A stretch of DNA of 16,725 nt from Acutalibacter sp. Its GTDB lineage: Bacteria > Bacillota > Clostridia > Oscillospirales > Acutalibacteraceae. Location of the stretch: positions 1 through 16,725 of the forward strand of contig JAAWSH010000007.1 in the NCBI GenBank assembly GCA_022801475.1, in the 5' to 3' direction. The position numbers were made by a program, and so were the translations under genes. Shown in pieces: positions 6,963 through 13,112 of this stretch. The notes under the pieces were generated by a model that was not told the origin of the DNA, made no database searches, and saw only the letters and a list, made by a program, of their open reading frames with translations. Numbering within the stretch: position 1 is the stretch's first letter; every line of letters starts with the position of its first letter.

Positions 6963-8336
6963 TCAGGACCTTCTCCCCCGCTGCCTGGCACGCCTAGGGG
7001 GAAGCCGCTGTGGGCGGCTTTCTTTGGATGGCGGCCGCCGGAGCCGGACCGTGACGCGGGAAGCCGATTTTTCGTCCTGGCCTGGCGCTGGGACCGGGAC
7101 TTTACGGGATGGGAGAAAGCGGTTCTTAAGGCCGGAGACCGCTGGAAAGAGAGCCAGAAAAACTGCCATTATGACCAACATCCATAGAGAGCTTTCCCAA
7201 GACCGGGCGCTGTTTTCCATAAGGATCACTCCGGAGCGCGGTCCGGGTGTGCTCCCTGGTCCGGCAGCCAGGGATAGAACTGCCGGCGGGGAGGGCTCTG
7301 GAGTAGCAGTTGGTTTTGGGGACTTAGATGGTCTGGGTGTGGCGGAAGGTTTCGGTGTGTTGGTGGGTTTTGGGGTGGCGGAGGGCTTGGGCGTGTTGGT
7401 GGGCTTTGGTGTGACGGTGGGTTTTGGCGTGTTGGTAGGCCTTGGGGTAGAGGTAGGCTTCGGTGTGTTGGTGGGCTTTGGTGTAGCGGAAGGCTTCGGT
7501 GTGTTGGTGGGCTTTGGTGTGACGGTAGGTTTTGGCGTGTTGGTGGGTCTCGGCGTGGCGGTAGGCTTGGGTGTGCTAGTAGGTCTTGGCGTAGGTGTGG
7601 GCGAGGGAGGGGCCTGAGGTTTGGGTTGGCGGTAGACTGTGACCGTATACACTGTTTTTTGGCTGCCCACGCTGACAGTTACCAGAAAGTCGGTGTAACT
7701 ACCGCCCGCGCCTAAATTTTTTCGGTTAACCCGTACCGTAGCCTCTGAGCTGGCGGCAGTTTCGAAAGTCAGGCTGCTGACGCTAAAGGGCACGGTCAGG
7801 CGGTAGTGGGTGACCTGAGGGGAGAAGGCGGGTTCCAGGTCTCCAATGGAGGGAACCAAAACGGAGAGCTCTGGGGCGGGAGGAGCCTCCACCTGGACGT
7901 TGACCGTCTGGTCCAGAACCGTGTTCCCCAGGTCCTCTGCCCCGGGAGACAGGATCTCGGTGACCCGCAGGCGGAACGCCGCTGTTCCAGCGGCAGAATC
8001 CTCTGATTGCTGAAAGCGGAGGGTAACCATCCGTCCGGGGCCCAGGCCCGGGCTCATGGTGCAGACCCAGTTTACCTGACCATTGTCCACACCGCTGGAG
8101 AAAATCCCGGAGGTGGATTCAGCCTCCAAAAAAGAAAAGCGCCCAGGGTCGAAACCGGCGTTTACAGAGAGCGCACCGATTTTCCCCAGGCTGCCGTCAT
8201 AGTAAATTTGAAGCTCCACGCCGCCGTCCGGGCCGCTGACAGCCTGAACCGTGAAAGCCGCCGAACCCCGGGCTCCTGCGGGAAAAGGCCAAAGCAGCGC
8301 GAGAATCAGCAAAAGACAGGCCGGCAGACGTTTCAT
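6963..8336 (-). CDS. Membrane-anchored surface protein: cohesin-like, cadherin-like, Pro/Thr repeats
   Basis: 457 residues. A signal peptide covers about 1-22 (MKRLPACLLLILALLWPFPAGA). Residues 25-150 have the look of a cohesin domain (alternating beta strands, an ALSVNAGFDPGRFSFLEAE stretch and a later MVTLRFQ strand). Residues 155-235 resemble a cadherin-like/Ig-like beta-sandwich domain (FSPQVTHYRLTVP ... VTVSVGSQKTVYTVTVY). Residues 247-348 are 17 perfect-length TxTPKP hexapeptides, a stiff wall-spanning spacer. Residues 383-403 form one membrane helix, followed by a 54-residue Arg/Pro-rich tail that would be cytoplasmic. No LPXTG or dockerin signature was seen. A good GGAG site lies 8 nt before ATG 8336. 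Probable role: displaying a binding module at the cell surface; the ligand is unknown. The domain names rest on pattern recognition only. Confidence 0.8.
   Translation of the reverse strand: MKRLPACLLLILALLWPFPAGARGSAAFTVQAVSGPDGGVELQIYYDGSLGKIGALSVNAGFDPGRFSFLEAESTSGIFSSGVDNGQVNWVCTMSPGLGPGRMVTLRFQQSEDSAAGTAAFRLRVTEILSPGAEDLGNTVLDQTVNVQVEAPPAPELSVLVPSIGDLEPAFSPQVTHYRLTVPFSVSSLTFETAASSEATVRVNRKNLGAGGSYTDFLVTVSVGSQKTVYTVTVYRQPKPQAPPSPTPTPRPTSTPKPTATPRPTNTPKPTVTPKPTNTPKPSATPKPTNTPKPTSTPRPTNTPKPTVTPKPTNTPKPSATPKPTNTPKPSATPRPSKSPKPTATPEPSPPAVLSLAAGPGSTPGPRSGVILMENSARSWESSLWMLVIMAVFLALFPAVSGLKNRFLPSRKVPVPAPGQDEKSASRVTVRLRRPPSKESRPQRLPPRRARQRGRRS
7293..7598 (-). repeat. Coding repeat: 17 x 18 bp (TxTPKP hexapeptides)
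   Basis: Within the surface protein gene, 17 consecutive 18-bp units encode TxTPKP-like hexapeptides. A higher order is visible: six hexapeptides (36 residues, 108 bp) are duplicated almost residue for residue, at 7455-7562 and 7347-7454, differing at one residue (TATPRP versus TSTPRP) but at several silent sites. Confidence 0.9.
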
Positions 8337-8394
8337 ATGCGGGGCTCCTTTCCGGAAGCGGGAATTTAGCAGGTATAGTCAAAAATATAGATAT

Positions 8395-8423
8395 ATCATA
8401 ACATTTTTTGGCTTGGAGTACAA
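8395..8423 (-). promoter_or_regulatory. Promoter of the surface protein gene
   Basis: On the minus strand, TTGTAC (8418-8423) and TATGAT (8395-8400) are 17 nt apart, about 60 nt upstream of ATG 8336. Confidence 0.7.
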
Positions 8424-8493
8424 GGGAAATGGGCTTTTCCACGGTGATGATTTTTGGCCTTATTGCTTTTTCGTAGTAGAGAGGGGGCACGAA

Positions 8494-9069
8494 TCAAGAA
8501 ATTTCTTTACCCATCCCATTATCAGAGACTGGAAAAAGCGGGTACTCCATCTGGCAGTCGCAGGGTTCCAGCTCCACATGGCGGGGGTCATACTCCTCTG
8601 CCTCCCGGCACCCCATGCTCTGGTAAAAGGCCTGGGACTCTTCCGCCGACATGGCGGAAATGTACAGCTTTTGCGCGCCCAATTCCCGCGCGGACTGGGC
8701 CGCCAGGGAAAAGAGCCGCTGGCCCAGCCCATGCCGCCGGAAGTCTTGCGACACATACAGCTCAGCTAAAACGGCGTATTGGCTGCCGCTGCCGATTAGG
8801 GAACCTTCTACGCTGGCAAAGCCCTTTAGCCGCGCCTCGGCAAAGGCGCCCCAAAGGCAGCCGCCCTTTTCCAAAGTCCGCTTCAGCTGGGCGCAGAGCC
8901 GCTGATAGTCCGGCTCCTCCCAGTCCTCGGTAAAAGCAATGTCTTTTAACACCCAATGCCCCTCCGCCTTTCGCCAGCAGCGTTTTACCTGCTGGAAACG
9001 CTGGAAATGAGCGAAAAGGGCCAGAGAGACCTCTTCCTGTCCTATTTTTCTATACTGAATGGGTTTCAT
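8494..9069 (-). CDS. GNAT family N-acetyltransferase
   Basis: About 191 residues. The acetyl-CoA loop is recognisable (VLAELYVSQDFRRHGLGQRLF, with RRHGLG as the R/QxxGxG motif near residues 111-116), followed by the KLYISAMSAEESQAFYQSMGC segment that is typical of strand 5 and the following helix of the fold. The acceptor is unknown; the C-terminal EYDPRHVELEPCDCQMEYPL resembles uncharacterised Firmicute homologues. Start choice: the site GAGGTGAT lies 5-6 nt before ATG 9069, whereas an in-frame GTG (9078) falls inside it. The ribosome site overlaps the stop of the upstream repressor gene (TGA at 9080-9082), so the two are probably co-transcribed and translationally coupled. It could be a lysogenic passenger gene or a host gene. 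Confidence 0.85.
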   Translation of the reverse strand: MKPIQYRKIGQEEVSLALFAHFQRFQQVKRCWRKAEGHWVLKDIAFTEDWEEPDYQRLCAQLKRTLEKGGCLWGAFAEARLKGFASVEGSLIGSGSQYAVLAELYVSQDFRRHGLGQRLFSLAAQSARELGAQKLYISAMSAEESQAFYQSMGCREAEEYDPRHVELEPCDCQMEYPLFPVSDNGMGKEIS

Positions 9070-9079
9070 CCGAATCACC

Positions 9080-9808
9080 TCAGTTTGCCAGTTTGCCCAG
9101 CACCCGGCCCTGGCAGTGCAGGGTGTCGAAATCGTGGAGAGGGATGGGCTCGTACTCCGGGTTCAGAGAGAGGAGTTCGCCTTTTCCCAAGCGCTTGATG
9201 TAACCGTCACCGTTTAGGTAAAAGATACCAATTTCCCCCGGTTTTACGCTGCCCTCCACCCGCTCTACAAACACAATGTCCCCATCCCGGTAAGCAGGCT
9301 CCATACTGTTGCCGTTGACCCGCACGCAAAAGTGGGCCTGTTCTGGCACCAGCCCGCCGGGAACCTCCAGCCGGGTTTTGTAGGCTGTCCCGGCCCAAGG
9401 CTCGCCTGGGCCGGCGCTAACCGCCAGGTCATAACAATTTATATAGGTGACCCGGCCTCGGCTTTCCCGCTCGGCGGCAGGGCCAGGGGCACTTTGGGCC
9501 ATACGGGCATATTCCTTTTCCAAAACAAGGTCCACCAGCTCCCGGCCGTGCAGGTCCAGCATGCGGTATTTGTGTACTTGCCGCAGCTCCTGAGGAGTGG
9601 CGGCGTTTTCAGCGCTTAGCTCCAAAAGCTGGTCCCCGGTGACCCCCAGAGCCTGGGCCAGCTGCCGGAGCTTGTTTACATCCGGCTGGCGGCGGCCGGT
9701 TTCATAGCCAGAGTACGTGGTGCTGTCCACCCCCAGCTGCCGGGCCATTTGGTTTTGAGTCAGCCCGGCCGCCACCCGGGCCTCTTTCAGTTTTTCAGGA
9801 AAACTCAT
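9080..9808 (-). CDS. Self-cleaving phage-type repressor: HTH (XRE) plus S24 LexA-like domain
   Basis: 242 residues. Residues 8-60 form an XRE/Cro-CI helix-turn-helix (LKEARVAAGLTQNQMARQLG then STTYSGYETGRRQP). The C-terminal half is an S24/LexA-like serine protease: an Ala-Gly cleavage site (SAGPG, Ala132-Gly133), nucleophile Ser168 (NGNSMEPAYRDGD) and general base Lys205 (GYIKR). Such proteins hold prophage genes silent and cut themselves when RecA is activated by DNA damage. Start choice: AAGGAGG lies 7 nt before ATG 9808; the frame stays open 54 codons further upstream, but without a site and without family similarity. It is transcribed from a promoter near 10.05 kb through a 230-nt leader, diverges from the terminase/lysis genes and is followed by a coupled GNAT gene. 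Confidence 0.92.
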   Translation of the reverse strand: MSFPEKLKEARVAAGLTQNQMARQLGVDSTTYSGYETGRRQPDVNKLRQLAQALGVTGDQLLELSAENAATPQELRQVHKYRMLDLHGRELVDLVLEKEYARMAQSAPGPAAERESRGRVTYINCYDLAVSAGPGEPWAGTAYKTRLEVPGGLVPEQAHFCVRVNGNSMEPAYRDGDIVFVERVEGSVKPGEIGIFYLNGDGYIKRLGKGELLSLNPEYEPIPLHDFDTLHCQGRVLGKLAN

Positions 9809-9826
9809 ACCAGCGCCTCCTTTTAG

Positions 9827-9891
9827 CTGTGGGGCGGTGGTCTCGGCTGCTGCCTTGGTCGGTGTGCCAGTGGCATACAGCAACCCCACAG
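9827..9891 (-). promoter_or_regulatory. Stem-loop in the repressor leader
   Basis: A perfect 8-bp outer stem (9827-9834 with 9884-9891, CTGTGGGG/CCCCACAG) encloses a second, imperfect stem (GCTG/CAGC and TGCC/GGCA arms). It ends about 10 nt before the repressor's ribosome binding site, inside an unusually long leader. Function unknown; translational control is possible. Confidence 0.4.
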
Positions 9892-10045
9892 AACTCATTA
9901 TAAACCAACTCTTGCTGTTAAAAACATTTACTCCGGCTTTTTCTGATTCCGGCCGGTCAGGGCCTGTCACAAAGCCATAGGCCAGGTGGGAGCAGAAAGT
10001 ACTTTAAGGAAATGAATGGCTTTTCCAGCCTTTTTTCTAGTTTAT

Positions 10046-10075
10046 ATTATACCTCGTCTCCAGGCGAAATGTCAA
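10046..10075 (-). promoter_or_regulatory. Leftward promoter of the repressor gene
   Basis: On the minus strand, TTGACA (10070-10075) and TATAAT (10046-10051) are 18 nt apart. The first 15-bp operator-like site overlaps the -35 region, consistent with autoregulation. Confidence 0.82.
10061..10075. promoter_or_regulatory. Operator-like site 1
   Basis: CAGGCGAAATGTCAA shares the core GGCGAAATGWCAA with the site at 10132-10146. It covers the -35 hexamer of the leftward promoter, where a repressor would control its own synthesis. Confidence 0.6.
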
Positions 10076-10092
10076 TAAATTTACAAAAAGCC

Positions 10093-10107
10093 TTGACAAA
10101 TCGTCAA
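10093..10107. promoter_or_regulatory. Operator-like site 2
   Basis: TTGACAAATCGTCAA has dyad symmetry (TTGAC-5-GTCAA). Its complement, TTGACGATTTGTCAA, aligns with the other two sites. It covers the -35 element of the rightward promoter. Confidence 0.65.
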
Positions 10108-10121
10108 TACGCCGCTATAAT
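10093..10121 (+). promoter_or_regulatory. Rightward promoter of the terminase/lysis genes
   Basis: TTGACA (10093-10098) and TATAAT (10116-10121) with exactly 17 nt between them: a full consensus sigma-A promoter. One operator-like site starts at its -35, and another lies 11 nt after its -10, so repression would be tight. Confidence 0.88.
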
Positions 10122-10131
10122 GAAAACAGAG

Positions 10132-10146
10132 TTGGCGAAATGACAA
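10132..10146. promoter_or_regulatory. Operator-like site 3
   Basis: TTGGCGAAATGACAA lies at about +5 to +19 of the rightward transcript. Centres of the three sites are 32 and 39 bp apart, the arrangement of a multi-operator lysogeny switch. Confidence 0.6.
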
Positions 10147-10208
10147 CTTTACAAATAAAAAAGACAGAAAGCACTTCTACAAGGAGAATTAGTAGGAAAC
10201 GCACTTAA
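10140..10208 (+). CDS. Candidate 22-codon leader peptide
   Basis: ATG 10140 opens a 22-codon frame ending at TAA 10206-10208, about 13 nt from the predicted transcript start. The product would be short, basic and Thr/Ser/Arg-rich (MTTLQIKKTESTSTRRISRK at its start). There is no good ribosome site before it. It precedes an attenuator-like hairpin, the typical place for a regulatory leader peptide, but a chance frame of this length is quite possible. Confidence 0.22.
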   Translation: MTTLQIKKTESTSTRRISRKRT

Positions 10209-10243
10209 AAATCGGTATTTATCGTTTTTTAAGCTGGACAGCG

Positions 10244-10318
10244 AAGCCGCCCGGTTCAAAACAAGTGGAATACCTCTTTTGAACCGAGTTAGCTAAAACC
10301 CTGTAGCAGCGGCTTTTT
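10244..10318 (+). terminator. Attenuator-like hairpin ahead of the terminase genes
   Basis: An outer 7-bp stem (10244-10250 AAGCCGC with 10309-10315 GCGGCTT) ends in a five-T run (10314-10318, the last T's of the stem included). Inside it, a perfect 10-bp stem (10252-10261 with 10277-10286, CGGTTCAAAA/TTTTGAACCG) carries a 15-nt loop. An AT-rich stem (10204-10214 with 10223-10233) lies just upstream. The element separates the strong rightward promoter from the first gene at 10343. Confidence 0.55.
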
Positions 10319-10342
10319 GTGGAAAAAGGAGCGTGCAAAAAG

Positions 10343-10585
10343 ATGGAGCGGAACAGGGACTATTGGGCTGCCTTTGACTATGGGAAAATGGCCCGAGACG
10401 CCGCCAGGGAACGGGACCGGCTACAGGAAAGGCTGCGGCTGCGCCGGGAGACAGGCCCTGCCTCGCCGGAGGATGATATGGTGTGGAGACAGGAAAACAG
10501 CATGCTCTACACCATGTATTTAGAGCAGCGCTGTAATTATCAGACCTTTACCCGGCGGGCCGGGGCCAGGGGACAAGCGGTTTAG
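10343..10585 (+). CDS. Small phage-region protein of unknown function
   Basis: 80 residues, highly charged and probably all helical: a region rich in Arg, Glu and Asp (ARDAARERDRLQERLRLRRE, near residues 18-40) followed by a Met/Tyr/Gln-rich part (YTMYLEQRCNYQTFTRR). I do not recognise the family. Start choice: AAGGAG lies 11 nt before ATG 10343; a GTG at 10319 is in frame but precedes that site. It is the first gene after the rightward promoter and attenuator, 24 nt ahead of the terminase small subunit gene, so a role in DNA recognition or packaging is possible from context only. Confidence 0.65.
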   Translation: MERNRDYWAAFDYGKMARDAARERDRLQERLRLRRETGPASPEDDMVWRQENSMLYTMYLEQRCNYQTFTRRAGARGQAV

Positions 10586-10609
10586 AGACTGGAAAAGGAG
10601 ATGAGCGCA

Positions 10610-10963
10610 TTGACAAAAGACACAAAACGCCTGGGGCTGGAAAGCCGCCGGCAGCAGACAGAACAGTACTTTGAGACCTGCCGGGAAGAGGGGCGGCACC
10701 CCTCTCTGCCTGGGCTGGCCTTGGCCCTGGGCCTGGAAAGCCGCCGGGAGCTGGAACGGCTTTCTGCGGGCAGCGGCAAAACGGCCGCGCTGCTGCGCAG
10801 GGCGATGACCCAGGTGGAAGAGGCCAACGTGCAGTCCGCGTACAAAAAGGATCTGTCCGGGGTGGCGAAGTTCATCCTGCAAAACGGCTTTGGCTACAGC
10901 GAGAAGGCGGGAACGGCCCAGGCGGAAGAGATCGCTGTCAGTATTGTGGAGGACCGCCCATGA
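10610..10963 (+). CDS. terS: Phage terminase small subunit (P22 gp3-like DNA-packaging protein)
   Basis: About 117 residues. The pattern of a YFETCREEGRHPSLPGLALALGL segment (helix-turn-helix-like, about residues 20-42), then charged helices and an ending KFILQNGFGYSEK, matches the DNA-packaging protein family of P22 gp3 that selects the DNA to be packaged. It sits directly before a terminase large subunit gene, and the stop overlaps its start (ATGA at 10960-10963), which strongly supports the call. Start choice is uncertain: AAAAGGAG directly abuts ATG 10601 with no spacer, whereas the in-frame TTG at 10610 lies 9 nt from the site and is preferred here; the ATG would add three residues. Confidence 0.8.
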   Translation: MTKDTKRLGLESRRQQTEQYFETCREEGRHPSLPGLALALGLESRRELERLSAGSGKTAALLRRAMTQVEEANVQSAYKKDLSGVAKFILQNGFGYSEKAGTAQAEEIAVSIVEDRP

Positions 10964-12369
10964 GGGTGGTGATTCCCGCCAGGGCCTTTAACCCCGCCTA
11001 CCGGCCTCTGCTGCGGGACCGGGAGCACAGGTACATTGTGCTGATGGGCGGCGCGGGCAGCGGAAAAAGCTTTTTCGCTGCCCAGCGGCTTTTGGTCCGG
11101 CTGATGGAAAGCCCGCTGTGCAACCTGCTGGTGGTGCGGGCCACTGCGGTAAGCAACCGGGACTCCACCTATGCCCTGCTGCGGCAGCTTATGACCGCCT
11201 GGGGGGTGGAGGGGCTCTTTAAGTACACAGGCGGAGACCTGCGCATTGTCTGCAAAAACGGCAACACAGCCATCTTTAAGGGTCTGGACGACCCGGAAAA
11301 GCTGAAGTCCGTGACCTTCCCCAAGGGGGAGCTGACAGACGTGTGGGTGGAAGAGGCCTCGGAGATAGCCCGGGAGCAGTTTAATCAGCTGGACCTGCGC
11401 CTGCGGGGACTGGGGGAACCCAAGCAGATGACCTTGAGCTTTAACCCAGTGTCCAACCTCCATTGGCTAAAAAGGCGCTTTTTTGACCAAAAGGACCCCC
11501 GGGCTCTGGTGCTGAAAACCACTTACCGGGACAACCGCTTTCTAGACCCAGACTATATCCGCACGCTAGAGAGCTACCGGGACAGCGACCCCTATTTTTA
11601 CCAAGTGTACTGTCTGGGCGAGTGGGGCGTAATGGGCCGCTGCTTTTTTGACGCGGGAAAGCTGTCTGAAAGGCTGCGCCAGGTCGGGCCGCCCCTGGCC
11701 CGGGGAGACTTTATTTTTGAGACAGTTTATTCCCAGGAGTTGGACCGGGTGGTTCTCCGGCAGGAGAGCATCCGGTTTGCCGAGGGGCCGGGGGGCTTTA
11801 TCGCTGTATACCAGAAGCCAGAGCCCGGGGCGTCCTATATGATTGGCGGCGACACCGCGGGAGAGGGCTCGGATTATTCTGTGGCCCAGGTGGTGTGTAG
11901 GGAGACGGGCCGGCAGGTGTGCACCCTGCGGGGGCGCATGGACGAGGACCTATACGCCAGGCAGATCTATTGTCTGGGCAGGTGGTACAACTGGGCCCTG
12001 ACGGCAGTGGAAGCGAACTTCTCTGGTTACCCCCTGCGGGAGCTGGAGGGATTGGGATACCCGTGCCAGTACATGAGGACAGACAGCCAGTTCCGGCCCA
12101 GCTATGGTTTTCGGACCACACAGAGCACCCGGCCGGTAATTTTGGCTGGGCTGGTGGAGGTGGTACGGGAGCATCCAGACTGGCTGCACGACCCAGAGAC
12201 CCTGGGGGAGCTGCTAACCTTTGTGCGCAACAGCCGGGGCCGGCCAGAGGCCCAGGCAGGGGCCCATGACGACTGTGTGATGGCCCTGGCCATTGCCTAC
12301 TACGTGCGGGGGGAGAAAAAGATGGACAGCGGCGTCCAGATGTGGAGCTGCGCTGTGGATAGGGAGTAA
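10960..12369 (+). CDS. terL: Phage terminase large subunit
   Basis: 469 residues, complete, with both motor and nuclease halves intact. ATPase domain: Walker A GGAGSGKS (residues 30-37) and Walker B TDVWVEEASE (Asp127, catalytic Glu131/132), as in the PBSX-type terminases. Nuclease domain (RNase H-like): GGDTAGEGSD (Asp298), a TAVEANFSG strand (Glu351) and the HDDCVMALAIAYY ending (Asp437/Asp438), the usual metal-binding acids. In phages it pumps DNA into empty procapsids and cuts the concatemer. No portal or capsid gene follows: the next gene is a holin 300 nt away. All active-site residues are retained and there is no frameshift, which is unusual for a decaying prophage. Confidence 0.95.
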   Translation: MRVVIPARAFNPAYRPLLRDREHRYIVLMGGAGSGKSFFAAQRLLVRLMESPLCNLLVVRATAVSNRDSTYALLRQLMTAWGVEGLFKYTGGDLRIVCKNGNTAIFKGLDDPEKLKSVTFPKGELTDVWVEEASEIAREQFNQLDLRLRGLGEPKQMTLSFNPVSNLHWLKRRFFDQKDPRALVLKTTYRDNRFLDPDYIRTLESYRDSDPYFYQVYCLGEWGVMGRCFFDAGKLSERLRQVGPPLARGDFIFETVYSQELDRVVLRQESIRFAEGPGGFIAVYQKPEPGASYMIGGDTAGEGSDYSVAQVVCRETGRQVCTLRGRMDEDLYARQIYCLGRWYNWALTAVEANFSGYPLRELEGLGYPCQYMRTDSQFRPSYGFRTTQSTRPVILAGLVEVVREHPDWLHDPETLGELLTFVRNSRGRPEAQAGAHDDCVMALAIAYYVRGEKKMDSGVQMWSCAVDRE

Positions 12370-12668
12370 GCCTTTTGTAGACTGCAAGCGTAAATGGGCC
12401 CAGGGGGGCTTGTTCTCCCAGCAAGGATTGGGGCAGGCCCTACCGTCTTATGGTTGAACTTGCTGTGCGGGAGAAAACGGGCATGGGGCCGGAAAGCTAA
12501 CCGGCACGCTGGTTTAAAGAAGGGGCGCTGACAAAAAGAGCGGTGCGTTCCGGCATATCCGGAGCAGCGCTTGTCTTAAAATACAACGCCTTCTATGTAA
12601 AACAACCGAGGGCAGGGCCCGTATGGACAGGATCCATCATTTCATCATCGCTAAAGGGGGAATTCATT
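12370..12668 (+). other. Spacer between terminase and lysis genes, no gene seen
   Basis: No coding region is supported. In phages this position holds portal, capsid and tail genes. Inverted repeats are present: GCGCTG (12525-12530) with CAGCGC (12565-12570) enclosing a TCCGG-CATAT-CCGGA stem. No clear promoter was found. It ends in the AAGGGGG ribosome site of the holin gene. Confidence 0.5.
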
Positions 12669-13112
12669 TTGAACTACATACAAATCAAAAATACCGCCCT
12701 GGCCGTTTTGGCGGCCGCAGGCGGCGCGGCGGCCCAGGCCTTGGGCGGCTGGGACATGGCTCTACAGGTACTAGTCAGCTTTATGGCAGCGGATTATCTG
12801 ACCGGGCTCTTAGTGGCCGGGGTGTTCAAGCGCTCTCTCAAAACCCCCGGCGGGGCGGTCTCCAGCCGGGCGGGCTTTTTGGGCCTGCTAAGGAAATGCG
12901 CGGTTCTGCTGGTGGTTTTGCTGGCTGTGCTGCTGGACCGGGCCGCGGGCAGCAGCTTTATCCGCACAGCGGTTTGCCTGTTCTTTATTGCCAACGAGGG
13001 GCTCTCTATTCTGGAGAACCTGGGGCTAATGGGCGTGCCCTACCCAGCCTTTTTGCGGGATATGCTGGAGGCCCTGCGCAAGCAGGGCGACGAAGGGGGG
13101 CGGGGCCAATGA
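12669..13112 (+). CDS. Phage holin, TcdE-type (toxin secretion/phage lysis holin family)
   Basis: 147 residues with three to four hydrophobic segments: about 8-27, 32-50 (containing MAADYLTGLLVAG, the family hallmark), 78-95 (CAVLLVVLLAVLLDRAAG) and 100-118 (TAVCLFFIANEGLSILEN). The end is short and charged (EALRKQGDEGG). This matches the holin family that includes TcdE of Clostridioides difficile. It makes holes in the cytoplasmic membrane so that the endolysin can reach the wall. Start choice: AAGGGGG lies about 8 nt before TTG 12669; the frame continues upstream without a site. Its stop overlaps the endolysin start (ATGA). Confidence 0.9.
   Translation: MNYIQIKNTALAVLAAAGGAAAQALGGWDMALQVLVSFMAADYLTGLLVAGVFKRSLKTPGGAVSSRAGFLGLLRKCAVLLVVLLAVLLDRAAGSSFIRTAVCLFFIANEGLSILENLGLMGVPYPAFLRDMLEALRKQGDEGGRGQ

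Noticed and set aside
7002..7020. Terminator-like stem AAGCCGC/GCGGCTT inside the 3' end of the surface protein gene
   Set aside because: It lies within the basic-tail coding region, no T-run follows in the direction of transcription, and the frame continues to a normal stop.
6913..7617. A 234-codon Gly/Val-rich open frame (repeating GVxVGFGVLVG) on the plus strand
   Set aside because: It is the exact antisense of the Pro/Thr repeat region of the surface protein gene; the open frame follows from the repeat composition and has no ribosome site.
9809..9970. A 54-residue N-terminal extension of the S24 repressor
   Set aside because: The extension has no ribosome site, runs through a stem-loop, and precedes an ideal AAGGAGG site and the canonical HTH start at ATG 9808.
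10244..10318. A tRNA or tRNA-derived attachment site, suggested by GGTTCAAAA
   Set aside because: No cloverleaf can be drawn; the sequence is one arm of a perfect 10-bp inverted repeat that fits an attenuator.
12543..12668. A 42-residue N-terminal extension of the holin
   Set aside because: No ribosome site before the upstream ATG; the hydrophobic core begins right after the TTG at 12669, which has an AAGGGGG site at proper distance.
12623..13108. A 162-residue N-terminal extension of the endolysin
   Set aside because: It is the holin gene read in another frame (Gly/Arg-rich nonsense); the amidase domain begins at ATG 13109, which overlaps the holin stop.
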